From Gentiana macrophylla (taxonomy: Eukaryota; Streptophyta; Magnoliopsida; Gentianales; Gentianaceae): 64,000 nt of DNA. The translations under genes were made by a program, and so were the position numbers. Of this stretch, positions 1 to 10,441 are shown one piece after another; position 1 is the stretch's first letter; each line of letters begins with the position of its first letter. The stretch spans positions 95,124,316 through 95,188,315 of the forward strand of contig CM047810.1 in NCBI GenBank assembly GCA_026214975.1. The letters run 5' to 3'. The notes beneath the pieces were generated by a model. That model made no database searches. It was not told where the DNA came from and saw nothing but the letters and a program-made list of their open reading frames with translations.

Positions 1-2216
1 AAGATTCATGATTTTCAGACTCCCAAGCAAGTTCTTTTGAAAGACTTTCCCAAATGTTTATTAGACACAACTATTTTTTTTAAAAAAAAATTGGATGTAC
101 TGCTTTCATACATGTTTACTCTCATAATAGGAGCAAGTTAGATCCTAATGCTATAAAATGTGTTTGTTGGGTATTCTAATCAACAAAAGGGATACAAATG
201 TTTTTCACCCATAATTAAGAAATTTTATAACACCATGGATGTTCAATTTTTTGAAACCCAGCGAGTCAGGCAAACTTTGGTAATACTGGTAGCATTTTTG
301 CCCTATCAGGAATGGGACATGGTTTCTTCCTCTCCTATTCCTATTACTAGTCCTCTATCTTCTAACAGACACAATACTACAAATGCAGGTAATTTGGGCA
401 TTTCCCTAGGCCTCCAATTATACATGTTTACTCCAGGAAAAACCACTCTTCAGGAGGCAGAGATACTACTTGGACAAACACACAAACTGGTATGAATAAT
501 GCTGATCCTTATAAATATACTGAACCAGGTAGTTCTCTTGCACCTACTGATGATAATACAGTGCTAGATGATAGGTCAATTGCTCTCAAAAAGGGTATAA
601 CAAGTTGCACTACACGCCCCCTCTATAACTTCCTAGCATATTCGTCTCTCTCACTCACCTTTAGTCTGTTCACCACTAGTCTTGATCAGGAAGAAGTTCC
701 TAAGACTGTATATGAGGGTATGACTAACCCGAAATGGCAGGTTGCTCTTAATGAGGAGATGAATGCCTAGAAGAAGAATATAACCTGGGATATCATAGAT
801 TTAACAAAAGGGAAAAAACCAGTGGGATGCAAATGGATTTTGAATATTAAATATAATGTTGATGGGACTGTCAATAAGTATAAAGCAACGTTGGTAGCCA
901 AAGGATTTACACAATCCTATGGAATTGACAACCAAGATACCTTTGCTCCTGTAGCAAAATTGAATACTGTTAGAATATTGTTTTCCCTAGCTATTAATTT
1001 AGATTGATCCTTGTATCAACTAGATGTTAAAAATGCTTTCATCAATGGTGACCTAGAAGAAGAGGTATACATGAGGACACCCCCGAGTTATTAGTCTCAA
1101 AACTGACAAAATAAAGTGTGCAAATTTAACAAGGCTTTATATGGTCTAAAGCAATCCCCAAGGGCATGGTTTGGAAGATTTACTAGAATTGTTAAAGAAT
1201 GTGGTTACACACAGTGTAATTTTCATCATACTCTTTTCATAAAAGTTATTAATTGTGGAAAGAAATATATCCTTATAGTGTAAGTTGATGACATTACCAT
1301 CATTGGTGATGATAATCAAAAGATAGTGCATCTTAAACAGTTCTTAGCTAAGAAGTTTGAGATCAAAGATCTTGGAAATGTTGAGTACATCCTTGGCCTG
1401 GAAATTGCCAGAGCTAAAACAGGTCTATGAGTTTCACAATGAAAATATGTCACTGATCTTCTCAGTGAGACAGGGATATGCTTGGGTGCAAACCTGCTAC
1501 CTCTCCTACTAAGGCAGGTTTGAAGCTCACCCTTAATCCAGAAGGTAAGCCTGTTAATAAAAAAAGATATCAGAGATTTGTCGGTAAGTTGATTTACCTA
1601 TTTCATACTAGACCTGAAATATGCTGTGGTTGGATCGGTCAACCAAATTATGCATCAACCTACTGAGATTCACATGAAAGCTGTTTATAGAATCCTTAGA
1701 TACTTAAAATTAAGACCTGGACAAAGGCTTTACTTTAAAAATATGTTTGCAGGAATGTAGATATCTTTACTGATACTGACCAGGGTGGATTTCTAACTGA
1801 TAGACGCTCTACTACTAGATACTACTCATATCTATGGGGCAACACTGTGACAGGGAGAAGTAAAAAGCAATCAATCAGATCTCTTGTAGGGCTGAAGCAG
1901 AATCCAGAGCCTCAACTCTTGGAATCTCATGAAGGGGTATAACTTAGAAGAGTTTTACAAGAACTACATATATCCATCTTGAAGCCTGTAAGGATGTTTT
2001 GTGACAATACCTCAGCTTTGAAGATTGCTACTCCATGACAAGACCAAACACGCTGAGATTGACAAGCTCTACATCAAAGAAAGGGTGGATTGTGGTGACA
2101 TTCCCTCTACATAGCAAGTCGGTGATCTGCTCACTAAACACGTCACTCCTTGTGTGTTTCAAAAATAGTATTCCAAGCTTGGTTGTATCAACATCAACAA
2201 CCAAGCCTGAGGGGAG
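1..2216 (+). pseudogene. Ty1/copia pol relic (integrase C-terminus to RNase H)
   Basis: This is the 3' half of a copia polyprotein, entering from the left edge and broken by many stops and frameshifts. In order it shows the end of integrase (a VGYSNQQKGYKCF-like motif near 160-200), the RT fingers (GCKWILNIKYN, then YKATLVAKGFTQ at about 822-930, SPVAKLNTVR-like at 945-975), a LDVKNAF motif near 1020, YGLKQSPRAW at about 1140, the catalytic box at about 1280 with a stop in place of the residue before VDD, the conserved FEIKDLGNVEYILGLE block at 1360-1400, and RNase H-like remains to about 2210. It is close to the younger copia element at 3,227-8,835 but clearly more decayed. It cannot make active enzyme. 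The integrase core and gag lie outside the window. Confidence 0.9.
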
Positions 2217-2484
2217 TGTAGGAATATTAAAAATATGAGGGATTAAGTGTTAGTAAATACGTCTTTACTTTTACGTACATTTAGGTGTTGTTACCATTTT
2301 ACCTTTATTATTAGGTGGTTAGGAGGTTGTGTTAATACAGTTGGATTAGTTAAATAGATGTTAAGACAGCTGTTTATTGTAACTTTTCACTTGTTGGTGG
2401 TTTACTATTTAAACCACTCTCATCTTCTGTTTAATACACCGTAAAGAATATTTTCTCTTTCCCTTTTTCCCTCTTATATCTACA
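2217..2484 (+). repeat. 3' LTR of the left copia element
   Basis: The LTR follows a polypurine tract (GCCTGAGGGGAG, ending at 2216) and has TGTAG at its left end and CTACA at its right end, a short inverted repeat typical of copia LTRs. At 268 bp it is close to the 276-bp LTR of the neighbouring family. The right end is inferred from the inverted repeat, because the 5' LTR is outside the window. Confidence 0.7.
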
Positions 2485-3226
2485 ACGATAAAATACAAAC
2501 CTTTTCTTTTTGACATAGACACACGCACGAACCATATATACACATGCAATTATGACATATGTACACAAATACACGTGTGTGTAAGCATGCATGTATGCAT
2601 TGAAAATTTGATGCTCAACATCTATGCTACTGTAGAACTATGATGTGGAGAGGAAAAAAGAAAACAATTCATGAAGCGGATATCAGTCAGTTCTATAATC
2701 ACATCAAGATTATATCCATGCCTCAGACTATAAGAATTTTAGATAAAATTAAATGCACTTGGCATAACAACTGAAAAATAAAATAAGTTTACCTAATATT
2801 CCTTGAGTTTAGAAAATCACACAGTTCCAATGCACCTGCATCGCAATTGGACTACGGAAAATTAAATAACTCAGAAATGCAAATGAACAACTAATAAATG
2901 GTAAACATTTCTGCTAAATGTTAAGAGATGACTGAGTAACTATTACTGCCTAAATCTCGTATCCATAGTTCTAACAATGCCTTTATGCCTCCTGCGCTGA
3001 CTTTAGGGAATGTAATTGAAAGTCTTCCCTTCAAACTACAGGAATAATGTTTTTTTTGTGCACAAGGTAATGAAGCATACTGAAGAGTGTTTACTGGGTA
3101 GTAGTTTGGAACACAAAACGTAGAAGCCCCAACATGTTCATATATCGAATAAATCAAACGTAATAAGGCACACCCTTCATGTGGTGAATTTTCATTTTGT
3201 TAAATGAAAGGAAAAGGAAAACATAT
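2485..3226. other. AT-rich spacer, no gene recognised
   Basis: This is flanking DNA between two copia elements. It contains a short run of alternating purine-pyrimidine (CACGTGTGTGTAAGCATGCATGTATGC) around 2572-2600. An open frame on the minus strand at 2921-3157 has no recognisable domain. The last five bases (3222-3226, CATAT) are the left target-site duplication of the next element, so this stretch was once contiguous with the sequence from 8841. Confidence 0.5.
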
Positions 3227-3502
3227 TGTTGAAAGAAAGAATATTTTATTCAATGATTTTTTTATTATTGATTGCTGTTACAAAATCCTTTATTTATACT
3301 AAGGAAAGGAAGACTCCTTTCTATATAAACTTCCTATAATTGCTCCCTATTAATTGACTCCTTTCACACTCTACTTCTTATAAGAAAAGCAGCCGCCACA
3401 GTCAACCCTAGACAAATTAAAATAATGGAAAAGACAATCCTGTCCTTATTACAATAAATACCAGCACTGAAATATATCATAAAAACAGTGTGAATCTCTA
3501 CA
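3227..3502 (-). repeat. 3' LTR of the minus-strand copia element
   Basis: The LTR reads TGTAGAG...TTTCAACA on the minus strand. It differs from the 5' LTR by one T in a poly-T run, one C/G change near 3330 and a small change near 3390. Confidence 0.95.
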
Positions 3503-3514
3503 CTCCCCCTCAAG
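3503..3514 (-). other. Polypurine tract
   Basis: CTTGAGGGGGAG on the minus strand lies directly next to the 3' LTR. It is the expected primer for plus-strand DNA synthesis. Confidence 0.9.
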
Positions 3515-3970
3515 TTAAGCATGGAGATTCAGCATGTTTAACTTGCTTGTAAACCCATCAAATCCAGGCTTTAGCAAGGCTTTGGTCAACCCATCTGCAA
3601 CCTGCTGTGCTGAGGGTAAGAATGGCATGCAGATCACTCCATCATCCAACTTTTCCCTAATGAAGTGCCTGTCAATTTCTATATGCTTGGTCCTGTCATG
3701 TTGCACAGGATTATTAGCAATATCAATAGCAGCTTTATTGTCACAGTACAACTTCATAGGTAGTTTCACAGGCATTGACAGGTCTTCTAGAACTCTTTTT
3801 ATCCATAGTTCTTCACGTACTCCAAGTGCCATGGCTCTGTATTCTGACTCAGCAGTACTTCTAGATACCACCCCTTGTTTTTTGCTTCTCCAAGTTACTA
3901 GATTGCCCCAGACAAAGCTACAGTATCCAGGGCCAGGATCTTCTTTCAAAGAGACCACCTTAATCAACAT
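3515..3970 (-). pseudogene. copia RNase H domain
   Basis: This is the C-terminal RNase H of the polyprotein, which removes the RNA of RNA:DNA hybrids during reverse transcription. The open frame of about 150 residues shows the block WRSKKQGVVSRSTAESEYRAM (given here as positions about 28-48, with the catalytic Glu in AESEY), then YCDNKAAIDIANNP with the catalytic Asp, then HDRTKHIEIDRHFIREKL. The first acidic residue normally sits in a YTDADWAG-like motif; here the frame breaks just before it, at about 3,964-3,970, so the domain is separated from RT by a frameshift. The frame ends at the polypurine tract, as expected. Confidence 0.9.
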
Positions 3971-4677
3971 CGAGTGTAAACTTCAATGCTCCTGCTAGTG
4001 TCTTTTCTGAACCACAAACCTTCACCAACAGTCCCCTTTAAGTATTTCAATATTCTGAACACAGCTTCCATATGAGGTTCACAAGGAGCATGCATGAATT
4101 GGCTCACAACACCCACTGAAAAGGATATGTCAGGTCTTGTATGGGCCAAGTATATCAATCTTCCTACAAGTCTCTGATATTTTCCCTTGTCCACAGGGAC
4201 TTGATCTTTCTTTTCCCAGAGCTTGATGTTGGCTTCCATGGGAGTGCTGGCAGGTTTGCAGTCACTCATCCCTGTTTCTTCGAGGAGGTCTAGCACATAT
4301 TTTCTCAGACACATTACCAATCCTTTGTCTGATCTTGCAACCTCCATTCCTAGAAAGTATCTTAGACTTCCAAGGTCTTTTATCTCAAATTCTCTTGCCA
4401 ACCTCTTCTTAGTCAGATTGATCCCAGTCGTGTCATCCCCAGTGAGGATGATATCATCTACATATACTACCAGAACTATCATCTTGCCTGTTTCTGATCT
4501 TTTGGTGAATAGAGTGTGATCTGATTGTCCTTGCCTGAAACCCTCCTTTTTAAGGAATTTCATAAATCTCTCAAACCAAGCTCTTGGACTTTGCTTCAGC
4601 CCATATAAAGCCTTTTTCAGCTTGCACACTTTACCATTGTCTCTGCCAGAGAAACCAGGAGGCATATCCATGTACAC
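3964..4677 (-). pseudogene. copia reverse transcriptase, palm to connection
   Basis: This is the second part of the copia RT, about 237 residues. It shows YMDMPPGF, the YGLKQSPRAW block, the catalytic VVYVDDIILTG motif with two Asp residues (about 4454-4467), the FEIKDLGSLRYFLGMEVAR block, CKPASTPME and HTRPDISFSVGVVSQFM. It overlaps the upstream RT frame and is out of phase with it because of an extra base in the homopolymer at 4709-4715. All RT motifs can be read across the two frames. A second break at its end separates it from RNase H. Confidence 0.92.
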
Positions 4678-5725
4678 TTCTTCCTTTAAATTTCCATGTA
4701 AGAAAGCATTTTTTTACATCCAGCTGTTCCAATGGCCAATCCAAGTTCACAGCTATGGACAAAATTATCCTCACAGTATTGAGCTTAGCCACTGGTGAAA
4801 AAGTTTCTGAATAATCTATCACATACGTTTGGGTATACCCCTTGGCCACCAATCTTGTTTTGTACCTCTGTATGGATCCATCTGAGTTGTATTTTACAGT
4901 GAAAATCCACCTACACCCCACTGTGGTCTTCCCAGTAGGTAGGCTAGCAACTTCCCAGGTGCCATTCTTTTCAAGTGCACTGATTTCTTCATACACAGCA
5001 GCCTTCCATTCTGGATGTGACAAGGCTTCATGGATGGTTTTAGGAATTTGGACATTAGATAGGCTAGTAGTAAAGGCTTGATATTGTGGGGACAGTTTGT
5101 CATAGGTGACATACCTGCTAAGAGGATAGAGGGGGTGCTTGGTACATTCTCTTGGAGGTTTTCTTATGGCAATTGGGACATCAAGAAGTTGGTCATATTG
5201 GTTTGAGTGATCTGGTGATTTAGACATAGTTGGTGAATCTGAGGGACTGTGATTGTCAGATTCAGAATCAGATGATAAAGGGTCTGTTGTATTACCTGTC
5301 TCTGGGTTCGTCTCAGGAGTTGCACTCAAGGAGGGTAGTTGGTCAGTGCTTGGAGGAGGAGCTTTCTCTTTGAGTAATAGACCTTTCCTTGAATAAGTGT
5401 TCCCTGGAAATTTCTGTATTCTAGTCCTGGGACTAGGATTATCTGATTGATCAGGTGCATTGCCCTCGGTAGGACTATTAGTCTGATCTCCTAATTCCTT
5501 ATCTAGATGTGGAGAAGTGTTGTCAGGTTCATTACCAAAAAACTGTGAGAAGTCTTGTTGTGCAAGTGAAAAAGACTCATGTTCCTTAAAATTCTCCCCC
5601 TGAACAGGAGTTTTGAAAAACATTTGACCTTCAAAAAATGACACATCACTACTGACATACACTTTTTGTGTTTGTGGATCAAAACATTTGTACCCTTTTT
5701 GTGTTGGGGAATACCCTACAAACAC
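4631..5725 (-). pseudogene. copia integrase C-terminus and RT fingers
   Basis: This 364-residue frame begins in the integrase C-terminal region (VGYSPTQKGYKCFDPQTQKV, the copia GKGY-type element), runs through a long Ser/Pro-rich linker (about residues 70-190), and enters RT with WKAAVYEEISALEKNGTWE, GCRWIFTVKYN, RLVAKGYTQ and ETFSPVAKLNTVRIILS. Near residue 335 the reading changes at DVKK because a run of seven A residues on the coding strand holds one more than the frame needs, and the remaining residues are nonsense. Between 5726 and 5926 the link to the integrase core is also broken by a stop and shifts. Confidence 0.9.
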
Positions 5726-5926
5726 ACACTACCTCTGGGATCCAATTTCCCTTGATGATGATTATGTGTGAAAGCAGTGATCCAAAAACTTTAAGAGACA
5801 CATCTTGGATTATCCTAGTGTTGGGATAGAAGGTTTTTAGCTGACTTATAGGGGTCTGATAATTTAAGATCCTTGAGGGAGCTGTTGATCGTATATGGCG
5901 CTTAGGATCGCCTCCCCCGTAGATAT

Positions 5927-7159
5927 TTAGTAATCATTAGAGGTTATCATGAGAGCCCTAACTATCTCTAAAATGTGTCTGTTTTTCCTCTCTGCCACCC
6001 CATTTTGTTGGGGTGTGTCAGGGCAGGAGCTTTGGTGGACAATTCCTTGTTTGAGGAAGTAAGACCCAAGGATCGAATTAAAGTATTCTGTGCCATTATC
6101 ACTTCTAAAAACTTCTATCTTAGAGTGAAACCGTGTCAAGATCATTTCATAAAATTCACAGAAAACTTGTTTAGCTTCAGCTTTGGTTTTTAATAGGTAA
6201 ACCCAAGAAACTCTAGTGTGGTCGTCAATGAAAGTGATGAACCATCTTTTCCCTTGTGGTGTACTCCTCCTTGCAGGCCCCCAAATGTCACTATGAATCA
6301 TAGTGAATGGCTTTGTTGGCTTGTAAGGTTGAGGTGGGAAAGATGATCTTGTATGTTTAGATAATTCACAAATTTCACACTTAAATAAAGATGGATCTTT
6401 ATTGATAAATAAATTTGGAAACAGTTTCTTTAAATAAGAAAAACTAGGGTGGCCAAGCCTAAGATGCCACAACATGATATTATTCCTATCAATATAGGTA
6501 GACTGAAGACAGATATTTCCAGAATTCTTCTTATTCCAAGATTCTCCTTCTTCCTCAAAGAGATATAGGCCTCCCATCATCCTAGCACTGCCAATCACCA
6601 TCCCCTTGTGAATACCCTGAATTTCACAACCATTAACAGAAAACATAACATTACGTTTAGTATCTGAGGTGAGTTTACTGACTGACAATAGATTGCATGA
6701 CAGAGATGGTACATGTAGGACATTATGGAGGGTTAAAGTAGGGGAGATAGTGATGGATCCTTTTCCAGCTATAGCAGAAAAGGAGCCATCTGCTATCTTA
6801 ACTTTCTGGTTTCCAGCACATGATTTATATGTTGAGAAAAGATGTGAATAACTTGTCATATGATCGGTTGCTCCTGAGTCAATGACCCAAAAAGCGGACT
6901 GGTGGACTCCAAGAAAAGATAGGGAAGGGTAGTTACCTTTCTCCACTAAGGAGCGGGAAGAATCACCTTTGTTTAGCATGGTTTGGGCTTGAATCGGTTT
7001 AGTCAATCGATCCAGCTTGTTCTTGGGAGAAACAAATTTGCCGTGTAAGTAGAGCCGTGCCTTGGTCGGATGAAACTCGATTAGCTTTGCCTTGCCTCTC
7101 GAGTTTCGGATCCACCGCCCTAGGTTTCCGGTTGCGGTTTGCCATGTATCACCCATCAA
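5927..7159 (-). pseudogene. copia protease and integrase core
   Basis: This is an open frame of 410 residues. The retropepsin active site is DSGATDHM (Asp about residue 94). A GAG-pre-integrase zinc module follows (His 232, His 237, Cys 261, Cys 264). The integrase core shows HSDIWGP, FRSDNGTEY and GVAERKNRH. Asp 291, Asp 354 and Glu 390 make the DDE triad, with exactly 35 residues between the last two. All catalytic residues are intact. The frame is not joined to gag: the zinc-knuckle frame upstream ends in a stop, and a shift lies near 7,100-7,150. It ends at a TAA codon (5927-5929) inside the integrase, before the GEAILSAIY-like block that can be read at about 5,890. Confidence 0.93.
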
Positions 7160-8509
7160 TTATCCTTGGTGTGACCTTGTTTTTTGCAATGATCACACCA
7201 TGGTTTATGTCTCCTTCCCTTTTGATCATTTCTGTTTGCCACCAAGGCAGAACTTTCTGCCCCAACCGGATTTCCAGATGAAGGTCCCCTGTGCATCACT
7301 CTCCTTCTGGATTCTTCCCTCCTAACTTCAGCAAACACCTCACTGAGTGAAGGCAGGGGAGATTTTCCTAGTATCCTTCCCCTGACTTCATCCAATTCCA
7401 GATCCAGACCTGCCAAGAAGGTATAAATCCTCTCATTTTCTTCTCTTTTCTGGACTTTTACTCCATCTCCAGAGCATTCCCAAGAGTTGTCATAGGAAAG
7501 ATCCAATTCACCTTACCATCCCCGCAGTGCATGTAATAGAGGTGACTTCTCTGTTGTCTTGCTTGCAGGCCAGGATCTTGGTCTTAAGTTCATAGATTTG
7601 AGATGTATTCTCCGGATCGTAATACATGTCTTTACTCTTTAACCATCTTCCAGATGTCCTTTGCTTTGGGCAAGAACATTCGATGTTCTAAAAATCGCAA
7701 AACGCTGTCGCTTTAGGCGCCGCGCCAGGCGCTAAGCGCTAAGGCGCACCAAGCGATTCGACTTGGCTCTGGCGATCTCGGCTAGGCGACACAGGTGTTT
7801 GGCGATTTTAGGGCGTTCTGGCGTTCTTAGCGCTCTGGCGCTCCTAGGCCCTTCTAGCGTTCTCGGCGACACAGGCGCCGCTTGGCGACCCTAAGATATT
7901 AGGGTTCCATCTAGGAAAAAGCTTTGTAAACTAGAATTCTTCGGATCAAGTCATCCAAAGTAAAGATATTACACTCTGAGTTTTCCCCAAACCAGTAAAA
8001 AGCTATTACTTTGAATGTTGGAACTCAAGAGACTTGTACTCGATTAGTGTAAGGCGCCTAAAACCCTAAAAACCCTTAAAACCCTAGAACCGCTTTGGCG
8101 CCGCCTAGCGCTCTAGCGCCAGCGCTAAGCGCCCTGCAGGCGTGCCGACCTGCTTTAGCGATTTTAGAACACCGAGAACATATGAGGCTTTGCTACAAAG
8201 TTCTCCATGGAGTTGATCAACCATGCTCTTACCATTGAGTCCTCGATCTCCATGTTGCGGATTTGGGATCTCCTGCGCAGCGAGTTTGACGCATTCTCTC
8301 GATCAAATATCCTAATTTTCCTCTACCATCAATGGCCAACCGTATGGTTTGTGACCATTCTAGTAGTTTTTTCCATTGAGCCTTTGTGTTGTTAGCAAAA
8401 AGGAGGATGAGGAGTTGCTGGATTCATTTCCAGTTGATTGGTCATCCCTTGATACGGATGATCCAGTGGTAGTATTGGTTGAAGCAGACGATGATGCGCT
8501 TCCAGTCAT
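7156..8509 (-). pseudogene. copia gag, split by a MITE and ended by a stop in the zinc knuckle
   Basis: The capsid gene begins at an ATG at 8507-8509, some 50 bases after the primer-binding site, with a Ser/Thr-rich N-terminus (MTGSASSSASTNTTTG). After about 45 residues a one-base deletion breaks the frame at the NYxEW motif. A UBN2-like capsid region follows, interrupted at 7680-8174 by a GC-rich MITE. The last piece, about 116 residues at 7156-7506, carries ENERIYTFLAGLD, the basic linker and the nucleocapsid zinc knuckle CDHCKKQGHTKDN. The fourth zinc ligand, which should follow, is a TGA stop (about 7157). Gag from this copy would be truncated and unable to complete the knuckle. Confidence 0.85.
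7680..8174. mobile_element. GC-rich hAT-like MITE inside copia gag
   Basis: This insertion of about 495 bp has imperfect terminal inverted repeats (TGTTCTAAAAATCGC at the left, GCGATTTTAGAACA at the right) and a matching flanking 7-mer, AGAACAT, at 7673-7679 and 8175-8181; the duplication may be 8 bp with one mismatch. The interior is packed with GGCGCC, AGCGCTAAGCGC and GGCGCT words at both ends, around a central AT-richer part with a CCCTAAAACCCT-like run near 8,060-8,090. It has no coding capacity. TIR plus 7-8 bp duplication suggests hAT; the family assignment is inference. Confidence 0.75.
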
Positions 8510-8548
8510 GGCTGCGCGCAGATACATTTGCGTTGATCATACGACCCT

Positions 8549-8559
8549 CTCTGATACCA
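8549..8559 (-). other. Primer-binding site, initiator tRNA-Met
   Basis: On the minus strand this reads TGGTATCAGAG directly after the 5' LTR. It matches the 3' end of plant initiator tRNA-Met, the usual copia primer. Confidence 0.95.
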
Positions 8560-8835
8560 TGTTGAAAGAAAGAATATTTTATTCAATGATTTTTTTTATT
8601 ATTGATTGCTGTTACAAAATCCTTTATTTATACTAAGGAAAGGAAGACTCCTTTCTATATAAACTTCGTATAATTGCTCCCTATTAATTGACTCCTTTCA
8701 CACTCTACTTCTTATAAGAAAAGCAGCCATACAGTCAACCCTAGACAAATTAAAATAATGGAAAAGACAATCCTGTCCTTATTACAATAAATACCAGCAC
8801 TGAAATATATCATAAAAACAGTGTGAATCTCTACA
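8560..8835 (-). repeat. 5' LTR of the minus-strand copia element
   Basis: It is 276 bp, TG...CA, and nearly identical to 3227-3502. It is followed on the plus strand by the CATAT target duplication. Confidence 0.95.
8625..8632 (-). promoter_or_regulatory. TATA box of the copia 5' LTR
   Basis: TATAAATA on the minus strand inside the 5' LTR, about 65 bases before the LTR's inner end. The same box is present in the 3' LTR at about 3290-3298. Confidence 0.6.
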
Positions 8836-8840
8836 CATAT

Positions 8841-10192
8841 ACATGAAGTTTGCATAGTTAAAAGTTGACAATGCTCTAGAATATATGTTTCCAGGACAGT
8901 TTGCAGGAGACACGCAAGGATAGCCCTTCCTTTGGTACTTCTTCAATAAACACTGCTTCCTCAATAATGGCTAATTTGTACATACTTTAAACATAGTAGG
9001 AACTTGATCCATCTTAACAAGATCAGAAGTCAATGGACAGACATTCAAAGATCATTCTGTAGCTCATACAAATGCAATATTTTCACAACCATTGTCGTTT
9101 CATCTAAGATCTCATAGTAATGATTTTTTTTCTTCCCGTTTATATGGGTATGAAGACACTACGTTAATCTCTTTAATTTTCATGCCCCTAATTGTAATGT
9201 AATGTCAAAATGCATTCCTATTCGGTGTATCGCTAGAATTAATACCCTCTTCCGTATGATTTTCCCCACAATATATGTTTGCATGACTACACTGACGTTT
9301 GAGAAGCAAGCAATACCTATAGGTCATAGACCATGTTTTAGTGTTAGATCCTTAGGAGCCCTTGACAATCTATATGTGTTTAACTACACATGGGTAGATT
9401 TTAGTTTGGGAATGGATTTTGTAACCAAACTTCCAAAAAAAAAGGACAAACATAAAATTTTCAAAGTTCTACAGGTCCACTTATTCACAGTCAAAGTTGC
9501 GGACCAAAGATGTATATCTTGAATGACTACAACTTTTGGAGACAGAAAAACCAGTCGTTTGCAGACTTTGGAGTAATCCTCCACTTTTAAAATGCATTAT
9601 TTTAATACAGTGATTACATCAACTGAGAATCAATTACAAGGAAAATTTAGTAGACACAAAACCCATCCAAAAACAATTTAAAATTTAGTCTCACCGATCC
9701 GTTGGAACCCCATCCATGCTATGAGGGGTACATAAAGGAAAATGAACCTTCTTTCATTAAAAAGCCCCACTTTTCATTCATGACACAACCCTGCGCTTCC
9801 CTAGTGACCAGGTTCAATACATTCGCACATTAGTGCTATGAGTAATGCATCATTATAACAAATCAACAAGAACAAGACAATATCATAAATAAAAGAATCA
9901 AAGAATCTGCACACTATTACTACAAAATCAGAAGGACAAGTTTTATGATATTAATGGCCAACTACATATCTAGCAATTTAGTAATCAATCATTAGTTTAA
10001 AATACTGGCAAATGGAGTAAGAGGCACTGAAACACTTGAGACATCCTCGTCCATTTCTCAATGACGAAGATGATGAACTGTCTACCATTACAAACTCAAA
10101 AAAATTCGAAGAAATACTAGAACCAAAACTACACTATTTTCACTAAAAAGTGTAAGAAAACTCAATATAAAATGCTAAAATTACTCACTTAC

Positions 10193-10195
<3 letters not shown>
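8841..10195. other. Host-like spacer with a possible gypsy integrase scrap
   Basis: No gene is evident. On the plus strand at about 9,380-9,450 the translation contains TWVDFSLGMDFVTKLPKK, which resembles the start of a Ty3/gypsy integrase core (a W..SMDF..GLP pattern). The match is short and has a two-residue excess, so it is only tentative. The stretch lies downstream of the HAD exon and could be the gene's first intron, but I found no later HAD exon (no conserved GDS..D or K..P motif) here. Confidence 0.3.

Positions 10196-10250
<55 letters not shown>
10196..10250. repeat. (AT)n microsatellite
   Basis: A pure AT dinucleotide run of about 55 bases. It lies some 190 bases beyond the splice donor of the HAD exon, on its intron side. 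Confidence 0.98.
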
Positions 10251-10252
<2 letters not shown>

Positions 10253-10441
10253 TTTGATAGAATCACTACATTCAATAATTGTTTTATAGACTACAGTATA
10301 AATTCAGAAAATGGCTTTTCAAACTATTACTCTTTCACTGTCAGATCATGTCTTAATTCACATTCTGAAACCAGACCGACATTTAAGATGGAACAAATGT
10401 AACACTATGTACTACTACTATAAAAACAAACATAGACTTAC

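Larger units (their letters stand above)
3227..8835 (-). mobile_element. Full-length Ty1/copia retrotransposon, nearly identical LTRs
   Basis: This is a complete 5.6-kb copia element on the minus strand. It has two 276-bp LTRs (3227-3502 and 8560-8835) differing at only about five positions, a primer-binding site matching initiator tRNA-Met, a polypurine tract, and gag-protease-integrase-RT-RNase H in copia order. A perfect 5-bp target duplication, CATAT, lies at 3222-3226 and 8836-8840. LTR similarity means a recent insertion, yet the coding region carries several frameshifts and stops and a MITE in gag, so this copy is not autonomous. It either decayed quickly or was mobilised in trans by an intact relative. 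Confidence 0.95.

Noticed and set aside
3534..3998. Plus-strand open frame of 154 residues
   Set aside because: It is the antisense shadow of the copia RNase H domain on the minus strand.
8890..8985. Minus-strand segment resembling an OB-fold protein (GLSLRVSCKL)
   Set aside because: The similarity covers under ten residues and cannot be told from chance by eye.
10172..10402. Open frame with a long Tyr-Ile repeat
   Set aside because: It is translation of the AT microsatellite, not a protein.
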